From positions 13,022,603 through 13,086,602 of the forward strand of contig CM061040.1 in NCBI GenBank assembly GCA_030762985.1: a stretch of DNA of 64,000 bases, written 5' to 3'. This stretch comes from Adelphocoris suturalis (Eukaryota > Arthropoda > Insecta > Hemiptera > Miridae). The position numbers and the translations under genes are program-made. Within the stretch, counting starts at the first letter, position 1; each line of letters starts with the position of its first letter. Positions 41,800 through 55,140 of the stretch are shown here, in pieces. The notes beneath the pieces are model-generated. The model made no database searches and was not told the origin of the DNA. It saw only the letters and a program-made list of their open reading frames with translations.

Positions 41800-44330
41800 A
41801 AACGCAAAAATCAAGTGAACATTTTTATTTTGGAGAACAAAAATTGTGTCTACTTCACTCACGAACACAAAGGTTCACCACCACCTTCGGTAGTGAGGAA
41901 AAAGTTCCATAACATAAAAAAAAAGTCCAAAACCATACATTTGGACGCCTCGCTTTAGCTTGTATAGAATCGATCTACGGTTACATATTCGGCGTTAGGC
42001 GACTCAGGGGGGCTTGCCTCTCCCAGGATATGCAAAGAATATTCAATTACAGCCGATAGGGTGAGGTCGGGAGGAACTTTCGTCTTGTTAGTAAAACGGT
42101 AGAGGAGTGTGAGGCTCCGTTTACTTCTTGATAGAGCATTGAGCTATCAGAGATAATCGTCCTATGACGTTCAAGGTAGGGGTACCCAAATACAGCTTTG
42201 GATGAAAGGGAAGGAATACTGAATGCGAAAATAATTATTACAATTGGTTACCCAGAATTTGGTTCACTAAATCGTTATTCCGCGTTCTTATCATGACTCT
42301 GTTATCGTTGTTTGTTACATATTTCCGATTCGAGTTGGACTTCCTCATTTGGAAGTGGTTGCTTATCAACAACCTGATTAGAAAATGGAGAATTTGAAAC
42401 TTGATATAAATAGATTCAATGGAACGAGTTCTCATTTCTTGTTTTGCACTGCTTACGGTGGACAAACAACATAAGGTACGTTGCACTATCATGAAATATT
42501 TTTGGAGTATTCCTTGTTATTCCCGGATCTGGTAGGTATTGGCAGAATCCGGTACCTTCTCCATTCAATAATAGACATCGAGAGTTTTTCGTGGATGTGA
42601 TTCGTATCCACCGATTGAATGCTGCCAGAGGTTTATTGTTGCTGGGCGTGTTACTCACCTAATAATTAAATACACTCACTGTTCTAGTGAACTATCTTTA
42701 TTGATCATAACTCTTTACACAATTCATACTTGGTTTTATCTTTTATCCCATCAAATATTATCATTCTCCTAATCTCTGCTTGTCAATTATGGGTATTCTT
42801 CACCTAAAAATCGATTTTTTTCACTTATTTGTGAATCTTAGAGATCTAGGTGTAGTCGCTATTGTCTCAGCGCTATTGACTTCGACTGTGACGCCTCACA
42901 TGCCCTAAGTACTGCAAAAGAAAGCACGATTTTTTTAAAAGCATTTTTTTATACACTAAATTGTAAATTTGAACCAGAAATTCTGGAGCGATCGGGCAGG
43001 CCAACGAACTCGACCTGTCTTTTGCCAAGACGGATTTTTCTGCGTTGGAACGAATTTTTTACGCCGCATTTGAAGGGAGTTATCGTCTGGAAATATACCC
43101 TATAAATCACTATATATACAAACATACGACGTTAGAATCTAGGATTGTGTTCTTTGAAGTATGAAATGGATTTGTAGGCGGTCCCCGCCCCTCCCTCCCA
43201 CTTTTTAAATTTTGAAGACATCTAAATAGCTCAGTTTTTCTTTTTAAATTCGCTATAAGAATTCAAATGACGAAATGTTTCATTCGGATGATTCGAATGG
43301 TTTTGTTAATCGAATTATTCAAACGAATCGGCAGTCGAATGGCCCATTACTAGTCCACAGACTGTTACCCCTGCCAGGGGAAGTAGGACCTAAGGAACAT
43401 GGTGGTTGACATGACTTTCCCCTTCTTGATACCTTGCGTCACCCCTTTTCGCTCTACAAAATCTCGGTCAAAATTGAGAATAAATTATATCATTAATAAA
43501 TAAATTAATACAATAATGAGCAAACACAAAAAAACCAAAACCGGCAAAAATCAAAAACAACTTTTGTCCGCCACGACTGCCCATATAGGTAACAAAAGTA
43601 GAGAAAATCGGTAGGGTCCTTGTTTACGTGGTACGCTCTATCTCGAGCATCACATGTTCGGAGCCCCAGTCCTTTAGCAATAACTATTGCGCGCACTACA
43701 TATTTATCTGTTTGTCAGTGATTCATGATGAATCGAATGAAACAACCCGGATTGATGTGCGTTTATTCCGTTCGTTCTCCCAAAGGGCTGGGATTTTTAC
43801 AGAAAAAAAAGATCTTAAACATGAGAGTGAACCTGTACGATGAAACATAAAAAAACTCTGCAAATTAGTAGGTACACAAAGTATTATTATTTCTGTTGGA
43901 GATAGGTCCTCAACGCTGATCACTGGACAAGTGTTTATTAAACCCCGTAAATACTATATTTATTATCGAAACTTGGGCTTCGCGCTTCGCAAATGAGTAC
44001 ATTCCATTACTGCACCAGTATCCAACAATTTTACGCTTTTTAGTAAAGTTAAGAAACAAAACAATTTATGAAAAAGTCGACTTCCCACCATGTAAATTTT
44101 GAACAATGCTTATTTTTCAAACATAAAATCTATATTTAAAATTGAAATATTTCAGATTGGTTGGTTAATGTTGTTTTTAGGTTGATTAGAGAATAAGTCA
44201 GTCTAAGAGGACCCTCAGTTGATAAGTTTTCTTCTCTATTTAGTAACATTGTTTTTCAAGGAGTTCCAAAGATATCAAGCCTTTGACGTCCCAGAGCTGA
44301 TCAGAGCCCCTCCACACTTTGTAATTCTAT
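41800..44330. other. Mostly unannotated spacer
   Basis: AT-rich. It contains the ~100 bp GTTATCGTCTGGAA module at 43010-43095 and the short ATTATTTCTGTT module at 43875-43945. Two minus-strand frames (42658-42416 and 42492-42238) begin MSNTPSNNKPLAAFNRW and MIVQRTLCCLST but show no family I recognise and no splice sites that would join them. I do not call a gene. Confidence 0.4.
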
Positions 44331-44334
44331 TGTA

Positions 44335-46330
44335 GTTGTAGATTGTTGTACTTAGATGGTTTAGGTTTCAAGATGCGTAGAATCCAAAACTCAGAGCACT
44401 ATCTTGTCTATATTTTACGAAATCTGTCATACAATATCTAAATTTAACTGCATAGGCGTAGACGCCTACCGAAGCGACATTGATTAAATTAAATATAACA
44501 CCTACACTTTAATTCAGCTGACCTTCCAACTTTAAATTTATGAGGTAAAATAAATCACCTACCTACGCTTCACAAGCCTTATAGGGAGCAGAATAATAAA
44601 TTCGATTTCGTGAGGTGAGAATTCCATTAGAATTACAATATCAACTGAACAATCGTCGTAGTTTTCAAGGCGATACGTACCTACTATGTTTTACGAGTTT
44701 TTAGATTCAATCCTCTGTTGATGGCTTTATGGTTTTTTATTTTAAATAATGAACCTTTGCTGTCGACCAAGACAAAAATGTTTAACCCCCTCCCCCTCCC
44801 CCCTTCAAAATTTGTTGGTTTACGTTTCCAAGATGCATAGAATCTAAAAATCGAATATAAAAAAATCCGTCCGTCCGCCCCACGCCGGCGCCGTCCAGTT
44901 CTTTTATTCAAAACTTTGGCTGGAAAATCACGCTTCGGCCGGGGGTGTTCCAGTACTGGCGGTATCAATTCTGATCAATCCTAAAGGGTAGTGATTAACG
45001 GCTGAAATATTGAAAATTCGAAATCTCGAAAACTTTCAAGGTAATAGTAAGTAATGATTTTTTGGCTGTCATTCAAACATATTTTCCCAAAAAATCGAAT
45101 GAAATCATCCGGAAAGCCGTACGATTTTCCGTTCTCTCAATACGAGCTATAATGAAGCAGCGACCTATGATTTTTTGGGGGAACTAACAAAGCTTCAACC
45201 ATGACCGCTACATAGGAAGCTAGCGGCATTCGCGCCGCCGCCGCGGTTTGGCCACTTCACGGCACTGCATCATCAGCTCGTGTAAGGAAAGTTTAGGTGT
45301 TTTATTTAATTTTATTAATTGATGATTCGATTAATATTATAGACGGGTGTTCAGCGTAGAAGAGCGATACAATACAGAAAGAATAAACCCCTGTGTAATA
45401 ATTTGCAGCATTTTCTCATCGCATTGACCTCTTGTTTGGTTTTAGCCCATGGGGTGTTTGGGGACTCTTGACTGCTCACTAGCTGTACTTACATAACAAA
45501 TAGAAAGAATTGTAAGAAAATACATTTTTAATTATTTGTATACTGACAGTTCAAAAATAGAATGAGGAGTGGTCGGTCGGAGAACATTGGGTCATATAAT
45601 GTGAAATAAATAGAATGAAATAATTATTGCACTTTGATGGTTTAAGCCAGGATTTATTAAAGAGTGAAAAGTTCTTCTAGCATCTGGCAAAATCTACATA
45701 TAAGTCTTATGACCCTGTTGCAGGTTTAAAGTAGATAACTGAAATTATCTTCTGTTGCGTCACTACTGAAGAGACACTAAATATCATAGTTGAATCAGAA
45801 TCGGGACAACATTGAAGTTTGTTGTGCAGTGTTTAAAGAAATTCCGGAACAGTGGCTGATCAGCATTAGAAATTGTAAGGGTACGATTTGTTTGTCTCTT
45901 GATCCCTCAGTTTTAACAAGGTTGAAAGGTTCCAGTTTTCGTCTCAATACGCACCGTCAGGCTCGTGAGACACTTGACCATAACCAGACTCGGTGGTCCT
46001 CGATCGGATTTGACCCTTCAAATTTTCTTTCGAAACATGATTTGGGAATATGTTAGGATTATAATTCAGCAAAAACTGAAATCAAACATTTAGCCGTTTT
46101 TTTAAATTCAGTTTTTGAATTTTTAATTGATACTATAATCGCCGAAATTCAGAAAAAAAATATTATTTATGTGTCATTATGCAATAGAATCTCCATCTAG
46201 TTTCATATTTCTGACCTATTTTGTGATCAAATATAATTAGAAAAACAAAAATAACAATATTTTATTAAACAAAATAATGATTATATTTGCATGAAGCTCT
46301 TAATAAATGCCTGTGAGTATGCGTGTAGTA
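44335..46330. other. Mostly unannotated spacer with GC-rich patches
   Basis: Contains TTTCAAGATGCGTAGAATCC words (44360-44390, 44820-44850), a CCGTCCGTCCGCC patch and a GCGCCGCCGCCGCGG patch near 45228. The short AATAAACC module lies at 45330-45410. The frame 45790-46056 (88 codons) has no recognisable motif. Confidence 0.4.
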
Positions 46331-46367
46331 TGTGAGTGTAGTATGCTTTGTTTTGCTGAATTTTTGA

Positions 46368-46490
46368 AGAAATCTTCGACATTTCAGTCGCTATTGATCG
46401 TGTAGAGAAATTTTAGTTTATGATTTTGATAGACAAACATGGAATCAAATATTTAAAAATAATTAGAAGGAACCCATACTTTATTATTAT
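46368..46490 (+). repeat. Dispersed repeat also at 51695-51833
   Basis: About 120 bp beginning GAATTTTTGAAGAAATCTTC, through TTGATCGTGTAGAGAAATTT and GACAAACATGGAATCAAAT, are nearly identical in the same orientation at 51695-51833. In the second copy it follows an AAAAAGTCCAGTCATGCAGC word. Confidence 0.75.
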
Positions 46491-46602
46491 TAGGACTTAC
46501 TTATACATACTTTACTATTAGGAGGTACTTATATATTAAAGAGTTCGACCGAGAGAATTGGAGGACGGAATATTTCACAGAGTAAACTCATCAGTTGTGA
46601 TT

Positions 46603-47755
46603 AGATTTGGCTGATTAGGCTGGGAGAACTCAAGAGTGGCTCCCAATAGTCCACAAACTCCTGGAGAGGGGGCAAAACTTTTTCATCCCCAGCTCCCTCC
46701 AGTACCTCTGCAGCGACACGAGCCGGATGCTTCCTCCACAACTTCTGGACCCGCTGATATTCCCGCCTTCTTGCTTGTTTCACTGCTCTGCGACCTCCAA
46801 GAGGCACCGAAGTAGGAGGAGCCCCTCCCTGATGCCCCGCCACGGTCGCTCCCTCAACCTGTGAGAAGATGCTCTGTATATAGGCTGTGACATCGTCTTC
46901 CAAGCCATCAGGCCGCTCAACAGCCCGCCTCGCCAGTTCCTGCAGGTAGGAGCTCTCATAACCTTCAATACGGCCTACCGAGCCTCCTTCAGTCTTCAAG
47001 TTTTCAAGATCACCAGAGGTCCAAGGGGAGTATTGCTGAACGGCGGGCTGCTGCCCCACGCCTGTCGGAGATGGGGGCGAGGACCCACGGCTATTTGCCA
47101 GGATCGCATCCTGGACAATCTGCTTGTAGTAGAGCCTCAGGTGAAGAGATTGAATGGCAGAAAGGGTGCGCATGGGAAAACGTAACTGCAAATAAACATT
47201 TATATGAATTACCCCATTATACACTGCTTCTCCACTACCGCCATTTGTCGCAAATCCTCAGAAGCATACTTGGGCCAGTCTCGCTCTATGTCAATTGGAG
47301 CGTTGGCCTCCACGGGATGCTTCTGCCAGACGTGGGCACTGAGGCCACGCTTGCAGCTGAAGGCTCTCTCTCAATGGGCACACTGCTGGGCATTTACAGG
47401 GGTCGTGAAAGAGGATGAGGGATAAGAAGATGAGGATGAAGAAGAGGGAGAGGAAGACTGACGCCCTGCCTGGGGCGCCCCCAAGCGCCTCCCCTAGAAC
47501 CCCGCTGGCTATTGGGCTCAGCGTTGTTTTTATTCATCATAACGGGGAGACATTCAAAAGGGACAGGAGACTCATTGACATGAGCCTCCCCCCTAATCGC
47601 CAGCGGGTCATTCTGCCACCCTCTGTTCACCCAGAGGGTGCCCGGGTTGCACGACGGGGACGTATGACCATGACTTGGGTAGGGATATGAAGGAGCTCCG
47701 AAGAGATAAAAACACCAACAGTTACCCTACCCCAGCAACCCAAACACATATATAC
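46603..47755 (-). pseudogene. R2-like retrotransposon 5' half
   Basis: On the minus strand: a 5' untranslated-like part with GGGTAGGGTAACTGTTGG (47720), the zinc finger reading ERAFSCKRGLSAHVWQKHP (47370-47310), and a 207-codon frame (47224-46601). That frame contains FPMRTLSAIQSLHLR, YESSYLQELARRAVERPDGL, RRREYQRVQKLWRKHPARVA and PPLQEFVDYWEPLL. This is the N-terminal to linker part of the R2-like ORF, better preserved than 3312-4080. One stop replaces the second zinc-finger cysteine. The RT is absent. The fragment lies inside a reverse copy of repeat family B. Confidence 0.82.
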
Positions 47756-47825
47756 ATATATACATTTTAAAAAGTCCAGTCGTGCAGCGAATTTTTAAGA
47801 ATTTGATTAAGTACCTACTTTTTTG

Positions 47826-47828
<3 letters not shown>

Positions 47829-47870
<42 letters not shown>
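47829..47870 (-). repeat. Long poly(T)
   Basis: About 42 consecutive T lie at the point where family B has an A-run in its other copy (2142-2158), so it is an expansion of that A-run on the minus strand. Confidence 0.9.
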
Positions 47871-47875
<5 letters not shown>

Positions 47876-48490
47876 GCACCTACTACCTACGTTTTAAACA
47901 GCATGGTTCTAGGATTGGTTATAGAGGGATACTTCCATAAGAGTAGTTCAATCTGAATTTGGACAATGTTTCATGCAAATATTACCGATTTTTACAACTA
48001 GCGAAAGGCATTATTTCGATTTTTGACTGATTTTTCAACTTTGGAATTTTTGAAAACTTGATACATATTCTTATAGGAAATTTTACGCTGATTCCGAATA
48101 TACCACATGTTAGTATGCTGAAAAAATTATTTCGCACGACAAATCGCAAAAAACAGGCTGTTTTGAAATTTTTGACTACATTTTTGAAAATTTCAACCCG
48201 AAGATGTAATCCGATCATGCTGGCCAACGAACTTGAACTTTCGTTTTGTGTCCTTAACATTTTAAAATTTGTTTGAAGTTTCTAGCACAATTCTACGGAC
48301 AGTTATCGTCTGGAATGACACAAACATACATATATACATAAATACATACATACATACATAAAAAAATGCGTTAAACTTCAGAATATGATTCAGAATAGCC
48401 TGAAACGGATTTCTGCATAAAAAGTTTTCAAAAACTCACATTCTACAAATTTTGAGGCGAGAGCAATAGCTTAATTTTCTTCAAAAATTC
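47870..48490 (-). repeat. Dispersed repeat family B, reverse copy
   Basis: Reverse complement of 1465-2140 over its length, with a CATA microsatellite (about 48320-48362) at the position of the TATG array of copy 1. The ~100 bp GTTATCGTCTGGAATGAC module is at its edge. Confidence 0.8.
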
Positions 48491-48945
48491 GCTAAAATAA
48501 CCTATAATATATATGTCTTTCCATTTTACAAATACTGTTTTGAATTTCTTGAGTCCTTTCTGTCGTCAGTTCATGGCCAAACCCATACCTCCATTTTTAG
48601 AAGAAAACTTGTTCAGTTCACTAGAAGATGACAGGCAGCCTTTGTAATAAGACTGACTAGCTGGGGTGTGACGGATGATATCACCAATTTGAGAAGAAGA
48701 ACGAATAGATTTATGTGATTTTCAAATTTTCCGCGTTGGTGGCTAGACTGGACGCCTCCACAGATAACTGAAAGTTTTGGTTTAAGCGTACTTCACTTCA
48801 ATCAAGTTATACAAATCCTTTCTTGCCCTTTCTGGGACCGAGCTCATTTACGATCTTAATGTGGGGTTGCATTGTCAAGATTATCAAGTTAATTACCCTT
48901 CCACAAGAGTGCTCCTATTGATGAGAACCCACCTAATCAATGGGT

Positions 48946-49250
48946 AAAAAAGTTAAGTATACAACCATTCCAGGTTGGGGCTATTCGTCAGACTGCCACA
49001 GGCATTACGGACGTCATCAGCTGTCCTCAAAATGGAGGATCAGAATTCTTTCTGATGATTTCGCTTAAAGCTACTCATTGCCTCGCCCCCTTGAGTGGAG
49101 AGGGACTCGCTATACAGAAGCGTGAAAATTACTTGAATGTCTGACCCTTACCTGGCCGGTCACCCATCCAAGTACTCACCATGATCGACGTTGCTTAATT
49201 TCGCTTATCGCATGAGAAACGGTTCATTGCAACGCTTAACCCGTACGGCT
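48946..49250 (-). mobile_element. 5S-rRNA-derived SINE-like element with 14-bp duplication
   Basis: CCTAATCAATGGGT is repeated exactly at 48932-48945 and 49251-49264. On the minus strand the insert begins with a 5S-rRNA-like head (49250 to about 49150). It retains AAATTAAGCAACGTCGA (box A and intermediate element) and GAGTACTTGGATGGGTGACC (box C), followed by about 200 bp of unrelated body. It ends AACTTTTTT, a Pol III-type terminator. Head, internal promoter, body, target duplication and terminal T-run together fit a 5S-derived SINE (SINE3-like class). The head has diverged too much to be a working 5S rRNA. Confidence 0.85.
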
Positions 49251-49264
49251 CCTAATCAATGGGT

Positions 49265-51400
49265 TGATGTCTTAATTTTATTATGTAACATTGATTCGTC
49301 ATTTCAACTCCCTCTGCAAGCAGTGAATCATTTTTATAGAGGTGCACAGACTAACTGCCAAAAGACACCTTCAACGCAAGAACAGTGCTTGCTCCAACTG
49401 AGTACACGTTCTTCCGTATCCCTGGGATATACAGCGTATTATCTAGTGAGCGTGGCTCCCAACGCCCATTCGAGAGCGCCAAATTTTTTCACTGTTCCAA
49501 CGCCCTCTGCGTGAATAAGCAGTTACTTACTGTCAAATTGTCCTACCGTTTTCAGGCTGTTTTTTTTTTTTTTTTTTTTTTTTAAATATTTTTTATTTAT
49601 TCTTTTCTATTTTAGATAAAATACGGGCGTAGCCCAATTACAAGTATTGCAGATCATAGTATAATATAAAAAAAAGAGAACAATATCCACAGAACATAAT
49701 GGATAGTTAAATAACTATAGACTAAGATTAAACCCACAAAACAAAACAAAAATTAGGAAAACGATATTGGCAAGGAATATAATATTGGTTTATTATTTCC
49801 AATAATAAGCCTATGTGATGGTATAGCAAAAAAATTTTATAACCCCCCCCCTCAAACTTTGTCACTTTACGTTTCAAGGTGCGTAGAATCCAAATTTGAA
49901 ATGTCCGTCCGCCGTCCCCCGTTCGCCGTCCGCCGTCCGTTCCATAAAAGGCCTAAGAATTTACTTTAAAAACCCGTTCTTTTGCACATAGACTCCATCT
50001 GGGGTCTAGTTGGTCCTAACGTTTAATCATCCCGATCGCTTCACTCGCATAGATGCTATGGGCCAAAAACGGGCAAAAAAGTGTCTTTTTCGACGCGTGC
50101 ACGCCTGGCACGCTTGGCAGGGGGTCACGGTGGGCGGTGAGGGGCGGGCGAGCGGGGGGGGGGGGGTGGAGTTAGAGGAGGCGCCGGCGCCGCGGCACCT
50201 TGTGGTGGGTACGGCGCCGGCGTTCCTTCGAGGCATGAATATATGTTTTTTTCAAGGTCATATTTTTGTGTTAATACCAAAGCTTTTCCTACGCATATTT
50301 AATAACATATCCTCTCTACTTTTCGTACGTACTTAGATAATGATATTATTAAGGCAATAACTATTTGAATAGATAGGAGCTCAAATCGAGAAATATAAAC
50401 ATGCGTATATAATCATAGAAGTAAAGGTTGTGGCAACTCGAAATAGGACACGCCGAGGAGTCTGGACGGGCCTTATGACGTACGCTACCCAACTAAAACT
50501 ATGATCATACTCAATTGAAAAAATAATAAACCTTTGTGAAATAGGTAATTTGCAGCGTTTTTTTTTTTTTAAGCGACTGGAGGGAAATATTAAAATGTCA
50601 AAATCGGGATTGAGTCCTAAACCATGTTCGCCGATTAATAATACGAACTACTATCTGATTAATAATACAAGTGTTCCCCGGTTTGATTTTATTCAAAATT
50701 TGCTGAGCTCCATGACCTGTTACAGTGAGTTGAGAATTAATTTAATGTAGTTCGGGAACGAGAACTATTTTATTTAAGTGAAGAACACTGTTGAAACTTA
50801 CTTAGGTAGGTAACTATCACAAAATTGTCACTGTTTCTAATGGAGTTACAGGCATACAACAAAAACATATTATGACAAATGAAGGTAGTCAACACTTAGT
50901 TTAGAAAATCAAGAGAGAAAGTGAATAGATGTTTTAAAAGAATTTGTAGCTAAAGACTCTTAATAATTGTCCAATAAATGATTGGGACACAGAAAACTAT
51001 CATGCGCACTAGTTATTGGATGCCTGTGCAATAAATGGAACATATAAACTTTGTCATTCCCATTTTAATAGACACCCATAATTTATTCTTTAAAAATCTG
51101 TCAAACTGAAATTTCTTAGCACCACTCTATAGACAAAAACCTAGGTTATTTGATGATTACACATAGATGCCATAGAATTGGAGAAATATACGAAAAACCC
51201 TAATAAGGAAGAGGCACATGCTCACAAAATGTACAAGAAACTTGGTGGACCATAACCGTCTGAACTTTCAAATAGCACTGAATGTAGAAAAAGTTCTAGT
51301 CATGCAGCATGATCGTAAGAGCGAATTTTCTTAAGATGTCTTAGTATATTATGTTCAAATGTTTAGAAAATTGAACTTTTTGAGTAGTGACAAAGGAAAT
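49265..51400. other. Spacer with old repeat words
   Basis: A T-run at 49560-49582 is followed by AATATTTTTTATTTATTC and a GGGCGTAGCCCAATTACA word, probably the tail of a minus-strand retroposon. At 49840-50240 lie a C-run, CCGTCCGCCGTCC repeats and a GC-rich patch with GCGCCGGCGCCGCGG and CGGCGCCGGCG. A frame here (50010-50336) is GC-driven and has no recognisable motif. No gene is called. Confidence 0.45.
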
Positions 51401-51404
51401 GTTA

Positions 51405-51650
51405 TTGCTCAAATTCGTCATATTGTCTGCAAAAAATTGTTAACTATCAAATTTATTGCTGAAAAATTTGTTCTAAATAACATTCTATTATTTAAACAAA
51501 GATATTGAATTTCTAGATTTATTACTTTTTTATCGAATTTGTAGCACATTTCAATGAAAATTAATTACAATTTTGAGCATAGGTTTGAACATTAATTTTT
51601 AAATTACCAACTTCATAGTTGATAAACTTTATTTGAGAAATATTCTGCTA
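51405..51650 (+). repeat. ~245-bp repeat, inverted at 58372-58625
   Basis: Words such as ATTTGTTCTAAATAACATTC, AGATATTGAATTTC, TTTCAATGAAAATTAATTAC and CAACTTCATAGTTGATAAAC occur in reverse complement order at 58372-58625. The pair brackets exon 1 of gene 2. Non-coding. Confidence 0.75.
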
Positions 51651-54435
51651 AAAAATATAAAAAGTCCAGTCATGCAGCAAGACCCCATGAGCGAATTTTT
51701 GAAGAAATCTTCGACATTTCAGTCGCTATTGATCGTGTAGAGAAATTTTAGTTTATGATTTTGATAGACAAACATGGAATCAAATTATTGAAAATAATTA
51801 GGAGGTACTCATACTTTATTATTATTAAACTAATCTTGTAGATTTAAAGTCAAATGTAAGATTTCGATGTCCAATGTGGTCAGTATTGAAGGCAGTTGAC
51901 CAGAAACTCTGGGTATTCATACTTCAGTAGTGTACAAGTCGAAATATGTAAAGTTTTCTCTCTAATTAAGACCTTCTAAAAACCAAGTAATACCTATTAT
52001 GTTGGGTGACTGTCAACAAATTGCCAAGAAACTACAATATTGTTATGACATTCATATTCCTCTGTTTTTGTGTGGTGTTATTGTATCGTAAGGCGTTCAG
52101 AATAACTGTTTTTGAAGATCTGACTTTGACAATTACAACGATCCTTTATTAGGACAGTTCAAATTATAACAAAAATTTACAAAGATAAAAACATTCGGTT
52201 ACCTACATAAACTTAAACAATTTTAAATTTGATTTTCTCTCACTGATAACTCAGAATTGGATTTTTTATCTTTAAAAAAAAAAATTTAATTTCTCCCTTG
52301 ATGGGAAAAACAAAAGATCATGGATATGTCCATTACCTACTGCTTACCAGTAGGTTACTACTACTCAATCGTATACCCTATACCAACCATGTAGTGCCTT
52401 CTTTTCACAAGATTATTCCATTATGGTTACAAAACAATATTAGTTTATAACTTAGAGTAATAAATCAGCATTCACAGCACACTACAATGACTTAAGGGTC
52501 ATGAGATGTTGCGATAAAATGAGAGCATTCCAAAAAGTGGCGAACGATTTTCCTACTATGAAAACTATGGGAGTTACACTTCCCTAGTAACGCCTTGGTT
52601 GTACGTGAAAAATCAATAGAAATTCTACCTAGCTTTCCCTTTTCGAGTTAATAATAATCTAAAGTGCCGGGTCGTCACAAATTTTGGTGTCGTTACGCAA
52701 ATTTTAGAATGACCCCCAGCCCAAAAACATATCCATGTTAAAACGATAAGTAGGTATTTATTTTTTTTTAATTTTGAATATTTTATTTTGATTTTTGTCT
52801 CCCTGAAGAAGCCCCAGTTCCTGGGGAGAAACTATGAAGAATGATAAAAAAAACCAACTCAAGGACAGAAAGGCCTTCTTTGTAAAGTTTTGTCAATTGC
52901 AACGGAATGGCTCAACCCATGAAAATCGTTTTGGTACCTTTGGACCTGTAATACCTATTAAGTAGTATCCGCCTGATCCAATCCCAGCCTCATTTGACGT
53001 GTAAAACAGTTCCGCTTATCAAGAGTTTCCCTTATTTACGAACTTGTTTACCGGGGAAACGTCGTTAGAGAAGACCGAGATGCCGACGAAGGAGGAGGTT
53101 CGGAGAAATTTACTATAGCCCAAATGTTGATCCGGAACTTTGCAATCATTTCAATAAACCCTCATCAATATTGGAAGAGCCGTTTGAACGCGAATCAACC
53201 TTACACAGACAGACAGACATACTATTTTTTATATAGAATGATTCTAATAATCCTAGCGATCAGCAGTAGTGCCCATTGCGCATGACAAACCTAAAACCGG
53301 TTGTTAGAGACAAATGGATCGATTCTTATGAAATATTATCAGGGATTGTGCCGGTTAGTTTTTATATGATCCCCTACTTAGCTTACACGGTGAATGCCGG
53401 TGGATTGACAGTAGGTAAGGCGCAAACGTGAATTAGTAGATATAGTTCACAAATCCATCAAACTGGCGCCACCTCCTAAACTTCAAGCCCTCTTTAAAGG
53501 TGCTCTAAATGTGCTGGCCAACGAACTCATCCTTTCGTTTGGAATGCTTGATTTTTTTGGTCAATAACGGTATTTTTATCTCAATCCTAAGGAGAGTTAT
53601 CGTCTGGAATGACGCATGCAGAGTGCTCCAAGGAAAGGTTACGCCCCCCTTTCCCCTGAATTCAGCGTAAAAAATTGGGACCAAAGCTATTGTTCATAAT
53701 TTTTTATGCAAGTCTCAGAAAAATACTTTTGTACGCGCCCCTTGCACCAGAATTGGCGCAAATGAAATAAAATTTGTTTTTTGATAACGGAACAGCCTTT
53801 TTTAATGTAGATTTGGATACCCTCACTCGATTTTTTGACCACGCACAACGAGTTTTGCGAGAACGCGAAATTTCCTTACTATAAAAATTGCGCGAAACAT
53901 GGATTTTGGTAAACCCCCAAGTAGGGTACATGAATTTTTATTGTTCTTCAACGCTGATTCATATGGCGCTATACGTTTCTTGATTGGTTCTATTTTAGCG
54001 GAATAATGGCCGAAATTAGGTTATTTTGTATGAAAAAATCATCTTTTTAGGCGTGTGTTTGCCCATTAAATTTCATAATTTTTCATTCATTTCCCTCCTC
54101 CTTTCTCCTCCCCTGGGGACCGGATATAGCAGACGGTTTTTTTTCGACCGATGATTTTGTTTATATTTATTTATTCTATTTAATTTTTACTTATTTTTTG
54201 CTTGGTCGATTAAAAAGGTTTGTTATTGAAAATAATAAACCAAAAGCCGACTATCCTCTGGGAAAATCTACATATCTATGTATTTTGGTCATGTTGCAGG
54301 TTGACAGTTTTTTCCATGCGTCACCATTGCAGAATCACTGAAAATATCCTCGCTAATTTCAAAATCTGGACTGTATGAGATTTTGTAGAAGAGTCTTTCA
54401 AGAAAATTAGAAACAGCGGCTGATCACGTGTGGAA

Positions 54436-55140
54436 ATGGATTACGAATTAACAATTGATGAAATGGTAGAACGCGTGGTAACTTATATGTACGGATTCAA
54501 ACCATATACGCTTTTCGTAATGGATTCTATTATCATTGCGCTTGGTTTGCTAGGTGTGGCAGGCAACATTATTTCAATGGTGATATGGAGTCGACCAGAG
54601 TTAAGGTCTTCAACATCAGTACTCTTAACGGCTTTGGCAGCTTCAGACTTGGTGATAATCATCACAACGAACTCGGCCGAGTACATCTTGGTTCTGTTCT
54701 ACAATTTTCATGCCTCGCCATCCATCGCTTACATGAACAACTTCATCTACCCGTTCGTCCATAACTGGTGTTTCCCTTTGTACGCCATGGCTGAAACCAT
54801 ATCGGTTTATCTGACAGTGGCGATCACAATAGAGCGCTATTTGGTTGTGTGCCGCCCTTTTCAAGCCCGAATCGTCCGTTCCCCCAGCAGATCGTTCAAG
54901 TACGTGGTAGCCATCACTACAGTTTCCATACTCTGCAACCTAATTGCTTTCTTCACGTCCGAAGTAGTGGCTGCAGTTGATAATGAGGGTAACATCGTAT
55001 TCTACATCTCAACAGTTAAAGAGCTAACAGGCATCTACGATTTTATCTTCAAACTCCAAAGCATCTGGCGGCAGCCGATCTTGATTGTTCTTCTTCCGTT
55101 CACATGCATCGCTATTCTGAACTCATATATTTATCTTGAG
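54436..55140 (+). CDS. FMRFamide-receptor-like GPCR, gene 2, exon 1
   Basis: Residues 1-235 of the paralogous class A receptor. The first ATG (GGAAATGG context) is chosen because it aligns with gene 1; an upstream in-frame GTG is not needed. TM1 (about 25-50) and TM2 (about 59-85) are almost identical to gene 1. Extracellular loop 1 is six residues shorter. Cys112 opens TM3, which ends in ERY (133-135), and ICL2 has the same RPFQARIV stretch. ECL2 (about 173-205) again has no cysteine and is six residues shorter than in gene 1, with mostly replaced residues. TM5 ends AILNSYIYLE before the donor GAG/GTAAAATG, phase 0. The N-F-T sequon of gene 1 is lost. A neuropeptide ligand is inferred from family likeness only. 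Confidence 0.9.

Noticed and set aside
42238..42658. Two overlapping minus-strand ORFs (MSNTPSNN..., MIVQRTL...)
   Set aside because: No recognisable family, no consistent splice sites between them and no second copy in the window; not enough to call a gene.
49150..49250. Functional 5S rRNA gene
   Set aside because: Promoter boxes are recognisable but stems are disrupted by many substitutions, the 3' part is replaced by other sequence, and it has retroposon-type duplications.
50010..50336. 108-codon ORF in GC-rich patch
   Set aside because: Open frames on both strands arise from GC-rich simple sequence; no motif, splice site or paralogous support.
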